Shown here piece after piece: positions 34,767 to 46,952 of a stretch of 64,000 bases of DNA. The stretch is from the NCBI GenBank assembly GCA_001465935.1, contig LNKV01000038.1:628176-692175 (forward strand). The letters run 5' to 3'. Position numbers and translations under genes: made by a program. How positions within the stretch are numbered: position 1 is the first letter of the stretch; every line of letters begins with the position of its first letter. The notes beneath the pieces are model-generated. The model had not been told where the DNA came from, made no database searches, and was given only the letters and a program-made list of their open reading frames with translations. This stretch comes from Clarireedia homoeocarpa (Eukaryota > Ascomycota > Leotiomycetes > Helotiales > Rutstroemiaceae).

Positions 34767-36108
34767 TCATTTCTCTCTCATGATCGATCTGAATATCGTA
34801 TTGCTGTCAATTTTCGGACTCGCACCCTTTTCCGGCTTCTCTTCTCTCATCTCTTCTCCATACGTTGCAACGTAACCTTGCAACCTCCACAAACCCATCA
34901 GTGTATCCTTGGTGACGTTCTTCTTTTTGATCACTACAAGCTTTGCCCCAAATGTGTCAAATGGGTGGTTTCGGTCTCTTAACTTCTCGACCCATTCTTT
35001 GCCTAATAATCCTCTCAAATTGTACACAGGCAAAGTCTTCCCATTCAGATTCAAGATATCAAATTCCCCAGGAGGAACCTCCTGTTCCTCACCCTCCTCC
35101 GCAATTGATTTTCCCTCCTCTATTTGTGCATTTCTTCCCAACCACAAGACAGCTCCACTCTGTTGCTTGGAGGTCGCATCTTGCCAATCGGCGCATGGTA
35201 CTACATACCCCTTGTTGAGCTGAGCCAAATGCAATAACGCAGAACCAATATTATCTCTCATTCGCGAAAGAATGAAGGTGTCCATGTCTAATCGCCAGAT
35301 AGCCCTGTTTACAGTAGCCATTCGTTCTTTAGTAGTTTGACCTCCGCGGCCAAATTTCCTGTAGATTTGATCATATCCAGACTTTTTTATGAGAAAGGAC
35401 TGGAAGAGGGCTCGGCGCAGGGTGACGAAGTTGCGGGATCCTATGGTCGGTGTTCGCCGTGGAAGGGAATTTTGAGAAGGTTGGTTCTTCTCATTTAGAG
35501 ATTGTGAGGATGGCGACTTATGCTTGGATGCGAGACTGCGGGGTATATGATATGGCTCGCCGGTGGTGGGGTGCGCAACCAACTCGAAGTCTTGCAAGAA
35601 GAATGAGGGGAGTGATATCAGATTTACAGAACATTGGCGAACAGGAGTTGCGAGAGCCTGAGCTATGGGAACAAAATTAGCAGCTGGATCTGCGCTCATA
35701 CAGTTCGCGTGGATAGTTACCAAATATGTTATTTGCTAACTGTTTTGAGAATTCGCTGGGAGGACCACTTGGAAGTGGTTTTGGAGAGTGATGCTTTGTT
35801 CGCGCAGCATGAAATTCTGGATCCATCAGAGGTGAGATGGGTAAATGGCGGTTTCTGTATGATGGGACCGACTGATTCTGTCCTACGCCTCCTTCAGTCC
35901 CAGTGCTTGACGCTGAAGTATCGATACCATTCTGCTCCGAACCAGGCTCAACAACAGGCTGGGATGTCGGAAGTTCATTTTCGATATTCCTGCTAGTCGC
36001 AATCGAGGAGAAGGTAGAGTGGTAGTGAGGAACAAACCTCAAGTATCTTGAACTATGTCTAGTTCGAAAAACCTGGCATTGTATCATCCCACGTAGTATT
36101 CCGCGCAT
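34767..36108 (-). CDS. Conserved fungal protein of unknown function, probably mitochondrial
   Basis: Exons are 35721-36108 and 34767-35662, joined in phase, giving 427 residues. The start MRGILRGMIQCQVFRTRHSS is basic and without acids, like a mitochondrial presequence. The block spanning the splice reads LANNIFAQALATPVRQCS, continued by SLPSFFLQDFELVAHPTTGE. It looks highly conserved to me and resembles a Pezizomycotina-only family I cannot name. The region around residues 225-330 has RRALFQSFLIKKSGYDQIYR and MDTFILSRMRDNI, both helical, and the last ~100 residues are a mixed basic domain (LVVIKKKNVTKDTLMGLW). No catalytic motif is visible. It may belong to mitochondrial gene expression, judging by its neighbours only. 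Confidence 0.7.
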
Positions 36109-36486
36109 GGGTTGTGGAATTATAATGGTCACCTTGTAACCTTAGCAATGATAGAAGAAATTTACAACGTGAGTGTATGCGCTCTAAATTGAAACTTTTT
36201 TCCGTTCCATATTATCGATGAAACGAATCGGCAGTCATGTTTAGATAACTAGATAGATTGCTCTTTTAATCTCAATACGGGGGACAATCAATCGTGCTGT
36301 ACATTTTTGGACGACTACAGACTCAACTCCCAAATCAGTTTCATTGTCACTGGCGATCTTAAGGTTCGGATGACTAATCGAGCAAGAACGCTGAGCTGCC
36401 CCTCCTCCTGTAAAGCTGCCATCAGCGGTGCGTGAGACGATGAGAAAAGCCGCGCATCGAAAACAGTAGGACGCCAAGGCCTCACA
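36109..36486. promoter_or_regulatory. Divergent promoter, unknown mitochondrial protein gene and CLPP
   Basis: 378 bases between head-to-head starts, both leading into proteins with presequences. Minus-strand open frames here (36241-36477 and 36315-36659) show no domains and overlap CLPP exon 1. Confidence 0.45.
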
Positions 36487-37382
36487 ATGCTCACAACGAA
36501 ATTGTTTCGATCGCCCGCTGCGCGCACCGCAGTGTTCACGTCTTTACGCTCAATATCATCCACTCCCTTCAGATCAGAACCAAAGTCTTGGACGCCGGTA
36601 CCATATATCACAGAGACGATTGTGAGCTCCTCGGCACTTCCAGGATGAATAGAATGCACATGCTAACTAAGTAGGGAGGTGGTTGGCGAACCTGTATGTA
36701 TAGATTTAGAGCCTTGGATGCGCCTCACTGACGAGATTTCCCAGCGGACATATTCTCCAAACTTTTACAAGTACGTGCCGATCACTGTTTGCTCATAGAT
36801 TTTGTTCAATGCTCTGCAGCGCCTAATAAATACCTGTAGGAACGAATCATATGTCTCAATGGCGAGGTTAACGACTCCTTATCCGCAGCCATTGTAGCTC
36901 AACTACTCTGGCTCGAATCCGACAACCCAGATAAAGCCATTACCTTGTACATCAACAGTCCTGGAGGCTCTGTCACCGCCGGCCTTGCTATCTACGATAC
37001 CATGACGTACATCAAATCACCAGTCTCAACTGTGTGCCTTGGGCAAGCTGCTTCGATGGGTAGTTTGCTCCTATGCGGCGGCGAAGTGGGCAAGCGTTTC
37101 TGTCTGCCACATAGCTCTGTCATGATCCATCAACCAAGCGGAGGATACTTCGGGCAAGCCAGCGATATTGCGATACACGCGACGGAGATTTTGAGGGTGA
37201 GGAAGGAATTAAACGGCATCTATAAGAAGCATTTGACAAAGGAGCATACTTTGGAGGAGATTGAAAGGTTGATGGAGAGGGATAGGTTTTTGAGTGCGAA
37301 GGAAGCGCTGGAAATGGGTATCGTGGATGAAATTCTAGAGAGGAGAGACTTAAAGAAGGCGAGTCCCGGAAGTGGCGAGTAA
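36487..37382 (+). CDS. CLPP: Mitochondrial ATP-dependent Clp protease proteolytic subunit
   Basis: ClpP forms the tetradecameric peptidase of ClpXP in the mitochondrial matrix. I assemble four exons: 36487-36621, 36675-36693 (19 nt), 36745-36770 (26 nt) and 36840-37382, giving 240 residues. The presequence MLTTKLFRSPAARTAVFTSL is typical, and the mature part starts near WTPVPYITETI. The tiny exons encode GGGWRTSDIFSKLLQ, exactly the conserved segment before ERIICLNGEVND. The catalytic triad is Ser132 (QAASMGS), His157 (SSVMIHQPSGG) and the Asp in MERDRFLSA. Length and motifs are complete. ClpP is absent from budding yeast but usual in filamentous fungi. A gene finder would probably miss the two micro-exons and call only the last exon. 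Confidence 0.93.
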
Positions 37383-38008
37383 GGGATTGGTCATGCAAGC
37401 ATGTAATGCGCCCAGGTCTTGTGGTTATCGGGACGCACTGAATATGTCTTTTATGTCACTGTTCGTAAGGCTTTCTATGTGCCCAATCTTATGGGTCACT
37501 CAGTCGGGCTCATTGAACCATTTTACGGCATTGGGGGAAGAAAGATACCAGGGATATTGACAATTCGGGCGCGTCTACCCTCTTCTCAATAACAATCAAG
37601 TGTCATGCAGTCGAGCGACGCGATAGATGAAGAAAACTCAATTCCAAGCGGTTGAGTACGTATCAAATGTGTGTGCCACGCAGGAGAGCTTTGATTAAGA
37701 GGAATAGCAACCGTTAGATTATATCGTCTTCCATTTAGACGCGCTCCTCCCTGACCTTTTTCAGCAGCAGTCTTCATTTTACATCAAAGTTCACAAATCT
37801 ATTCGGCAGCATGATCTTGCATCATACTCTGAATATTGAATCAATTTCCTCATGTCTATAGACATTAGGACCCCTATTCTGCAGCGATACCTACTAACGC
37901 AAATGTCGAGTTGCCAATGAAAGATAGCACCACTTTATCACTTCTAACACCATCCCTTCCAGGGCAAGACGAAGTGATTGTCCTGGATGGCAGAATAGTA
38001 TATCCCTA
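37383..38008. other. Intergenic; start of the relic block
   Basis: No gene is seen. Base composition becomes AT-rich here and coding signal is lost until the transporter relic. Confidence 0.4.
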
Positions 38009-38836
38009 GGGCCTTTAAGCTCTCTATCAGCATTTTCGCTCTATGTGTCGGCTTATTTTCTGTGGCTTTGTACAACACGATAATTATACCGGCGATTCTA
38101 CATATCACTGACGACTTCCACATTTTTACGGGATATCGATTGGTATGGGTCTGCACACCTCTTCACACAACGTGCGGCCTTCAGTTGCCCTAAGAAAAGC
38201 TTTACTCGCGATTAAATATCGAGATTGTATTTCTGGCAGCAGTACCTGTTTTTGAGATTGGCTAGATAGTGTGTGCCACGTCTTCCAATTCACATGCATT
38301 GATAACAGGAGTAATATATACATCACTCTACCTTTAAAAACACGGATTAAAAATCTTCAACTGTCATAAGAGAGCCGTTGCTGGGCTGGGAGCTGCCGGA
38401 ATCTTCCCTGGGACTCTAATGATTATTGCTCATTCCTGTTTGATCCACTCTCAACCCGTCTATTCAAACATTGCTGCAACTATGTGAGGTTTAGCATCGG
38501 TGATTGCACCCCTGATTGGGGGTGCTCTCATCGATAAAGTCACATGGAGCTGGTATGATGCTGATATAGAGACTGCTTGTGCAACTTCGAGTAACCTTCG
38601 TTGCCAGGTGCTTTTATATTAACCTTCCTTTGGGTGGATTCGGTATTCCAGTCATTATCTTCTTCCTCAATCTGAAGACGATAGTGTATGTTTACGCAGT
38701 AGGTAATGAGAAACCACACGGCAAGATTACACTCGATACTTCGGGAAAGAATATCCCGTCTGGCATGCGTCAGGGATTAGTTCGAGACCCCGCAGTATCT
38801 GCGTCCCATCGTGCTAAATGGAGGTCTTCTAGTTGA
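38009..38836 (+). pseudogene. MFS transporter (DHA2-like) pseudogene, N-terminal half
   Basis: Successive pieces of a 14-spanner MFS pump are readable in changing frames. LSISIFALCVGLFSVAL (about 38020) comes first, then DIDWYGSAHLFTQ (38135), VFLAAVPVFEIG (38228) and RAVAGLGAAGIFPGTLMII (38370-38425). After these come GLASVIAPLIGGALIDKVTW (about 38490-38548) and CFYINLPLGGFGIPVII (38606-38660). These match the first five or six transmembrane segments of toxin- and drug-efflux permeases, including the WYGS, GRAxAGLGAAG and WRWCFYINLP-type signatures. In-frame stops (for example TAG after VFEIG and TGA after NIAATM) and frameshifts kill it. The second half is not found. It is adjacent to another dead gene, so the whole block may be a degraded insertion. 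Confidence 0.8.
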
Positions 38837-39303
38837 ACCGATGATTTGATACCAATATCGCTCGCTAGTATTATCTGGTGCACCCATGTCTTCAAATCAG
38901 ATCTATAAGTCTAGAACTCAGCCACAGCTACCCCAGCTCAGCACTATACGGAAAAGCATACGGAAGTATACATTCTCCATTCGTTCAATAGAGACTTATA
39001 CCAAGAAAATTTAAATGTGCCTATTTGATTCAAGCAATCTTTGTAGTGCCAAAGTTATAAAGATAGGAAAATAGAAAGAATCTAGTAAGTATAATTCGTT
39101 CTTGTACAGTACTTCCGTATCTCGGCGAGCTCGGGTACATGAATCACGTGCCAAAGTTACCACATATTTGTGGGCACTAAGAAGGCTAGATACTTCTCTT
39201 TCACTGTCTGGCTTTAGAATCTCCCAGCGAAACCATAAGCACCGGATTCTTCAAAATTCCACCTCTCCCTCCTCATCTCAGACAGCCAAGAGAAACTTCA
39301 AGC
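38837..39303. other. AT-rich spacer between two pseudogenes
   Basis: No coding signal. It includes the former promoter of the NAD synthetase copy. Confidence 0.4.
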
Positions 39304-42077
39304 ATGGGTCATCTTATCACAGTTGCTACTTGCAACTTGAACCAATGGGCACTTGACTTTATCGGCAACCAGCAACGGATTCTTGAGGGTATTCGTGAAG
39401 CTAAGCTTCAGGGAGCTACGTTGAGAGTGGGACCGGAACTTGAAGTTTGTGGATATGGCTGCTTAGACCACTTTCTCGAGGGCGATACCGGTATGCATTG
39501 CTGGGAAAGCCTAAGTGAAATCATCCAACATCCAGATTGCCAAGATATCCTACTGGATATTGGTATGCCGGTTAAGCACAAGAACGTGAGGTACAATTGC
39601 CGGCTTATCTGTTACAACAAGAAGATTCTACTCATTAGACCTAAGTTGTCCCTAGCAAATGATGGCAATTAGTATGAGATGAGATATTTCACGCCTTGGA
39701 AAGGAGTCCGTGAAGTAGAAAACTTCTACCTACCACGATCAATCAGTAAGATTATGGGCCAAAAGCATGCTCCTATTGGAGATGCACTTCTCAGCACTAC
39801 AGATACTTGCCTTGGCGCGGAGACATGTGAAGAGCTGTTTACCCCAAATGCTCCCCATATCGCGATGGGTTTGGATGGCTGTGAGATTTTCACCAACAGC
39901 TCAGGAAGTCATCACGAGCTTAGAAAGTTACACACGAGAGTTGAGTTGATCACATCTGCGACGCTTAAAAGTGGTGGGATTTACATCTACGCTAATCAGC
40001 AAGGCTTCGATGGCGACCGTTTATACTACGATGGATGCGCTATGATCATCGTGAATGGGAGAATTGTTGCGCAAGCTAGTCAATTCTTATTGAACGATAT
40101 TGAAGTGATCAGTGCGATAATCGATTTGGAAGAAGTAAGGAGTTATCGGGAACAGAAAAGCAGAGCAATGCAAGCTCGCGATCAGCCAAAGTATGACCGG
40201 ATAGAGGTGGAAATGTCACTCTCTAGGAATGGAATGGACCTAAATCTTTATCCAACAGTCTCGAAAGATCCAGTATACCATTTACCTGAAGAAGAAATTG
40301 CTACTGGTCCTGCTTGCTACTTGTGGGACTACTTAAGGCGGGGTCAGTACATCTAGTCCTTCGATTAGCTATGCCTGAGTCCATCGCTAACCTTTTTATT
40401 TAGCCAAGCAAGCTGGATACTTTCTTCCTCTTAGTGGCGGTATCGACTCTTGTGCAACTGCTATCATCATCCACTCGATGACTCGGCTAGTCTATCAAGC
40501 CATCCAGTCGAATACTAACCCCCAAGTTCTGAAAGATCTGTATACGATATGTGGTGAGGAGGCAGGTAGCACCTGGATTCCAGAATCCCCAAAGGAAATT
40601 TGCAATCGAATATTCTGTACAGCCTATATGGGTATAGAGGCACATTCGTCACCACAAACACGCAAATGAGCTGCAGATTTAGCAGAAGCTATCGGAGCCT
40701 ACTACACCGATTTCAACATCGACCCTGTTTACGATGCCTAAAAAGTACTCCTTCAATCGGCGACCGGGTTCGAAGCCAAGTTCAAAATATACGGTAGTAC
40801 TAAAACTTCTAATCTCGTGTTACAAAACATCTAAGCTCGTCTTCGAATAGTTAATATATATATATTTGCTCAGCTTCTCCCTCAAATTCGTGGTCGACGT
40901 GAGGGAGTTCCTGGATCGTTACTGGTACTTGAAAGTGCTAATGTGGATGAGTCTCTTCGAGGTTATTTGACGAAATATGACTGCAGCTCCGCAGATATAA
41001 ACCCTATCGGAGGAATTTCTAAGACAGATTTGAAGCGTTTTATCCTGTGGGCTTCAAAGCCAGAAACCTTTGGGTTGGGTCTACTTCACGAGTTCCTCGA
41101 TGCACCCCCCACAGCAGGTAAGTAAACAGCCGGTGATCGGTTTTTGTATATCGAGGAGCGCAGAGAAGCTCGACTTCTTTTGCGACCCAACGTCAATTTT
41201 GCCAAATACATATTCTTTTGCTGTTCAATAGAAATCTGCTGACCCTCTATCAAATAGAACTGGAGCCGCTCACCGACACATATGTCCAAGCTGATGAAGT
41301 TGATATGGGAATGACCTACGACGAGCTCTCTGTAAGCCACACAACTCTCCGAGATATATTTGTTAAAACGTCTCACAACACTGGCACTGATACCATAATT
41401 CCGCATAGGTTTATGGCCGGCTCCGCAAAATTAACAAGCTTGGCGTTTACAGCATGTGGGAGAAACTATGCTATTTATGGGGTGATAGACTATCGCCTCA
41501 GCAGATATACGAAAAGACGTACGTTTACTGCAAAACCCTTTTAGCTTCTTATGACCCAGGAGGATTCTTGAGTGTTCTCGGTTCTTTGCCAATTCTTTTC
41601 AACTAAGCCGCATCATATTTGAGTTCGCTGTTTGAATTAAAATGCTAACTCGGTTGCAGACGCTTCTTCCACTGGAACTATGCGATCAATCGCCACAAGA
41701 TGACTACGTAAGTGATGTCCTCCTTTCACTTCAAGGGTCAGAAAGCAAAAATTTTCCCTCATTTTTAGCGCTCTTGATTCATCATCCTAGTGCAAACTGA
41801 CGTACAATTAAATAGCATCACCCCAGCGTATCACATGGAGGCATACGGTGTTGATGAGTAAGTAGACCCCCATCACTTCTGCTCAGTCCAGACATGATGA
41901 TAGTAGCTATGCTAACAATAAATATCTAGTAATCGCTTCGATCAGCGACCCTTCCTGTATCCCAGCTTTGAATGGGGATACAGAAAGATCACGCGAGCAA
42001 TTGAGGCAATGGGTGAATTGGGGACACGTATTCCTGGGGCGTCAGAGGCAAACAAGGCAAGTGAAGCACAACAGTAG
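39304..42077 (+). pseudogene. QNS1: Glutamine-dependent NAD+ synthetase, stop-containing copy
   Basis: The full length of a eukaryotic NAD synthetase, which converts nicotinic acid adenine dinucleotide to NAD, is readable through seven exons with good splice sites: 39304-40342, 40404-41117, 41258-41331, 41409-41518, 41660-41707, 41816-41857 and 41930-42077. The glutaminase (nitrilase) half starts GHLITVATCNLNQWALDF and has GPELEVCGYGCLDHFLEGD. The synthetase half has the PP-loop FLPLSGGIDSCATA and later NVDESLRGYLTKYDCSSADI. Four in-frame stops break it, at 39670 (TAG), 40667 (TGA), 40739 (TAA) and 40832 (TAA). The last three replace expected Arg or Gln codons by C-to-T change, as RIP (repeat-induced point mutation) would do. 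No frameshifts were found, so inactivation is recent or the gene was long constrained. A functional copy elsewhere is expected. Confidence 0.85.
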
Positions 42078-42250
42078 TTGGGTCTTAGCTATACCCTGTT
42101 ATCCACTAGAAATAGAGTTCATATTAAGATCTAAGAACCATTACACTGCTATATAATAAATCAGTAGAGCAGGATTGTGATGTGACATCAGGATCCTACA
42201 GTATAGGCCCTGTTCGTAGTTCCATCGTACCAGCTAGTATAGTATAGTAG

Positions 42251-42457
42251 TACATCAAATCATCAGACCTTTGGAACCTCACTAGCGAGGATCCTGATGA
42301 CCCTACAACATACAACATTGTCCCCCCTGGAGGAATTGAGGGTGTCAAAGTCCCTCAACTTCCTGCCTTCAACCCGTGGAAGATGTTCCATCCCAAAACT
42401 ATTGCCCTAGCCGAAACGGCCAAGAAGGTCCACTTATTCTGGTGGATTCGCGCATGA
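42251..42457 (+). pseudogene. Orphan coding-like fragment
   Basis: One frame is open for 68 codons and reads like protein: DLWNLTSEDPDDPTTYNIV, then PPGGIEGVKVPQLPAFNPW, then KTIALAETAKKVHLFWW before TGA. It has no start codon and the upstream frame is closed by tandem TAGs. I do not recognise it. Its codon choice is unlike the surrounding AT-rich DNA, so a gene remnant is likely. Confidence 0.35.
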
Positions 42458-45300
42458 TGAATTCATACAGATAGTCAGCTATGTTGATAGTTCCGATATT
42501 TCTAGGACAATCCAAAGAAAACTACTACAATTGATTAGGTGTTCTAATGTATTGAGGATGATCAATTTGTACTAGCATATTATGCTAGTTATAACGGCCT
42601 GTATCATACTTGATCAACTAGCACATGTTATAGAAAGTTGGCTGCTGTAAATTTTGTTTGTTTGAATTTGACATTGGAAGGCTTGGAATAGGGGGATTCT
42701 GGGAGCTTTCTGTCTTCATATTTCTGTAAATCTGTTATCTTCACATTTGTTTTACTATACTTAATATTTCTATTATATCTAGGTGATCATATCTGTCTTT
42801 ACACGAATAGTATGCTTTGCGACCCGCAATGGACGAGATCCCAAAATCCTTTGTGCATTAACTCTTTTTATACCTGACAAGAGGCTGTATTTCGTGATTC
42901 TTCGCGATGATGGATACTAATCACCTTGGGAAACTGACAGTGTATTACTTGAACACTAAGAAGTGAATTCTGAGGATATATTAGATGGACCTAGGTGAAA
43001 TTATCCTTTATTAGATCAATATATATGACCAATAGGACCCTCTTTTTAATGTAAACAGTAAACTACTAGTCCATTGATAGTTTGAGGATGTAAAACAGGA
43101 GTCGCTGGCCGTTTAAATAATCTAGAAATAGGGACTGATCCACTCTCATACGCTTTAAACAGTAGAGTATATACCCTCGAATAGGCAAACTATTGACAAT
43201 ACTACTTCACCTATATACCTAGCGTCCTTATCGCAATAGCGCCTATATCATAGTTTTTCAGAGTATAAAAAGATTTTAAAAGCGACTGGACGATACAGAG
43301 GAAGTAAAATTGAACAATTTCCTTAATTTCACATGTGAAGTTAGATGCGTCGTTGAGAAGATTCTCATCAATTCCCACCAACAGGACGGCAGTGGCAAAG
43401 ATCACCGTGGTCAGACCTATATTGGTTTGATTAGAGTGCAGCGTGCTATTTCATGCTTTAATTTACAGAAATGCCCGAACTTCGGATCGTAGGAGCTTCT
43501 GACAGGCAAGAATGTTGAATATATTCTCACTTCGTCTACAACACTAAGAAGATACTTAGGTAGGCATCTCAACAACGAAATGTGCTTGCATAGACCTTTT
43601 GTAGATGAAATCTACCCAGGTTTGCATATGAATACCATAGCCATAGCTAGCATGAAATAAAATCGAAACGAGCATATCCGGAAATCGGCACTTGCCAAGA
43701 CACAGCACTTCAACCAGCAAGCTCTCCTCTCATCAAATTATGACTCCTGAAGCGGCTACCCAGACCACCAGCATCTGGGCGCATTTTCAGCAAAAATTCT
43801 ACGGAGAAGATTCGACCAACCGCGCACTAGTCAGCCGACGGTATTAAGAACAATCCTGAAGAGAAACAATCATGTAAGGTAAATTGACTTGATTGATTCT
43901 ACCCAAACTATAGAAAATGGGAGTTTTTCATAGATATTCAATCTACAGCAAATGGACTCCACATCGTTGGGAGCAAGACTGGTAACCACAACTTCACAAG
44001 CGCACAAACGTAAACTCACACCAAACGCCGAAAAGAATCTACTTTCTGTAGCAGACTCCAATCTCAGTAAAACCCTCACTCATCTTACGACCCAAGAGCC
44101 ACAACCACAACCACAACCACAACCCTCCCTCCCCGCATGCGGCTCAGCTGAGCCGCTCCTCTCCCTCCACTCTCACACCCTCTGGACAACTTAACTTAGC
44201 TTAATCTGATCTCCGGAAGCGCCATTCCATCTCCCGGACGAACCATACACAAGGTAATATTCTTACACCCACCACATCAAAGACACCCTGTTCCAGTAAA
44301 AGATCTGCTGTTCCACCCGTCAAGATGGTGGTCAGCACAGCGCCACAGAAGGTTCTCTAAGCGCTGTGTGATGAGCTTCCCCTCTCTTTCTCGCCGAGTG
44401 GTTGAGATATTGAGCCTCATCGAGTACTCCTCCTATGTGGTAATAGAGGAACGATAGGCGTCTTTTTCCATACACACATGCAGCCTCGTGGTGCATACAT
44501 GCGCACTCGACCCCGCGGAAACTAACAAACATGTTCATCAGGAAAGCTGTGCAACAGAGAGATAATGCGCAACAAGGCAACCAATCCAAAGCCAGATTTA
44601 TAAGCCAGTAAGAACTCCAACAAGCCTTTAAATCAACCGCTGAACCAAAGTCGGTAGATATTCTGATTCTGTTCTAGGCTAGGTTGACTCGTGATATATT
44701 TTCCCTGGTGTTTATCGTGGAAGGCGTTTACTTACATAAATGTCTCACATTGAAGGATGCGGAATGACGCCCGGGTTTGCGGAAGGAAGGTAACGAGTAA
44801 GACAGAGAAGAATATAGACGTTTTTGTGCAGGTACTTTCGTAAGGTTGGGGAAGATTGGAGGTGAGAGCGGGACCAGGGGTACAGTATTTTTAGAGTTCA
44901 GCTCTTGGGCCTCGGTGGCTTATTAACCTCAAAATTCGAGAGTCAGTACTGTATATCACATTTGGTTTATATTATGTCGGATCTTATCCAGAAGTAACTC
45001 ACTCACAGCGGAGCAATTTTTAAGATATTGGGTAACTCAGAAAATGAGTTTGCATATATTGTGGAGGTGTTTGACTCGTGCTGTAATGCATTCAAAGTGC
45101 TCTATCCCCCACAAACAACGGTTAAAATCAATAGGTGGTAAGAAGCAGAAAACATTACCCCTTTGTTCATTGGGGAAGAGAATATGTTCCTTTGGTCTAT
45201 GGAAGTGCAATGCATAGCATATGCGTAAGGTAGGGTGCGGCGATCACATTCTAGCAATCTACTCTATCCTACCAACTACAAGAGAGTGCTAGGAGCTAGA
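42458..45300. other. AT-rich gene-poor region
   Basis: No recognisable protein, RNA gene or element was found. A minus-strand frame at 43211-43405 (MIFATAVLLVGIDENLLND...) is coding-like in part but short and unassigned. A (CCACAA)n-type repeat lies at about 44100-44127. Confidence 0.4.
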
Positions 45301-46903
45301 GTTCTACGTAGAATACCAAATCGAAGGAAAAGAAATGATATCTTCCAACCACAGCCCAAACCCATATCCAGACCCCACCAAACCTGACTCGAACCCTCGC
45401 TGCCGCAGACGATCTGATCAACCAGCCCAAGACCAGCAAGAACAAATCCAATCCATTCAGACACTGACTTCACCAGCTGCAACACATACACACCATCACA
45501 ACACAAACCAAACAAACCTCAAGGATAAAATGACGTACAGGAGCGTTTCCACTTTACCTGTCATCCAGACCCCGAATGAACTGCAGTAACTAGAGTTGAT
45601 CGACCTGCTGTGACTTGCTTCACTACTTACCAAGGTAGTAAATCATACTGATGATCAGGTCCTTCCTTTTCGCAAATCCCATCCTCATCCTCACCCGCCG
45701 ATTCCTCCCCCCAAAAAGAAGAAGAGATCACGAACAGGAGGGGTATCCTTTACCCCTCCTTCCTTCCTTCCTTCTCCCCCTTCCTCGTGACCTCTATACA
45801 TCCATCCACCATCAAGCTTGCAGAGCAAAATACCAATCACGCAGATAACCTCTGCTCTAAAGCACAGCAGTGGGGACTCCCCTTCCCTCCCTCCTACAAC
45901 AGAATAAAAGAATTCCCCCGATTCTGCGCGTTTGACGCACAAAGACAAAAAAGACAAGTTTAGGAATCCCAGCCATGCTCCCTCTGACCCTCTGGAAAAA
46001 GTGGATTCTACTGGAGTATATGATCACATTATTACCAAGTCCGGGTATCATCGCATCGCATCGCATCTAACCGCACGGCCAGACAAGAACAAGATAAGAC
46101 ATGGAAAAGACACAGACAGTTGATGCAATATGGCGTAACTTTAAGATCAGGGAAGAAAGAGGTGGGCTCAGAAAAAAGAAAAAGAAAAATCTCCGGATCG
46201 ACAAACGACGATGGGATGGGTCTTCGTGTTGTGGTGTTGTATTGTGTTGTGGTGTTGGGTGATGTGATCCTGATTCCGCCGGCTCGGTTGTTCTGCTGGC
46301 CAAGGTTATGGCATGGTGTGGCGTGGAGAATGATGATGCTGGGGACGGGGATCGTGAGATTCGGTTATGCTTGGCTTGGCTTTGGGTATGCAATACGGTG
46401 CAGTAGAGTACAGCCGAGGGAATTTGTCATAAACAGAATTGGTGGAGAAAATGTGAAGGAACGAATTGTGTGGAGATCACCATCACTGCAGAGAAGCAAG
46501 ATACGATAACGATACCCGTGTCTATTTTGGATTCGACAGACTTTTACTTGCGTAGCGAGAATAGAAAGTACACTTCATCACCTTGACCTTGACTTCAGAT
46601 ATGGATTGCATTTACGGTGGCGGCTCAGGTACCTGTTTTGGAGGTATTGGTGTTGGTGTTGGTGTGGTGATGGTGGTCTCCAAAGCGGTTGTTGTTCCTT
46701 ACGATGGATTTTTGAATACGTGGTGCCACAGGGAGCAAGGCAGTTGCATTTCATAACATCCGAGCAGCTGAATTGAGTGGGATTGTTTATTGACTCAATC
46801 GGATCTGCGTTGGAAGGATGGAGGATTCGGAACCCTTCGAATTTGGGGGGAGGAGTTGGTTTTTCGATGTATTGTATTGTGCACAATGACATGAGGATTG
46901 ATT

Positions 46904-46952
46904 GATGATGATGATGATGATGTTAGTGATGATGATGCTAGTGATGATGATG
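46904..46952. repeat. GAT trinucleotide microsatellite
   Basis: Imperfect (GAT)n interrupted by GTTA and GCTA units, continuing as gatgatgatgctgctgcc. Confidence 0.8.

Noticed and set aside
39670..40834. Stop-codon readthrough or recoding of the NAD synthetase copy
   Set aside because: Four different stops of three types without a shared context make readthrough unlikely; a pseudogene is simpler.
43211..43405. Minus-strand frame MIFATAVLLVGIDENLL...
   Set aside because: Too short, no homology recognised, and neighbouring sequence gives no continuing exon.
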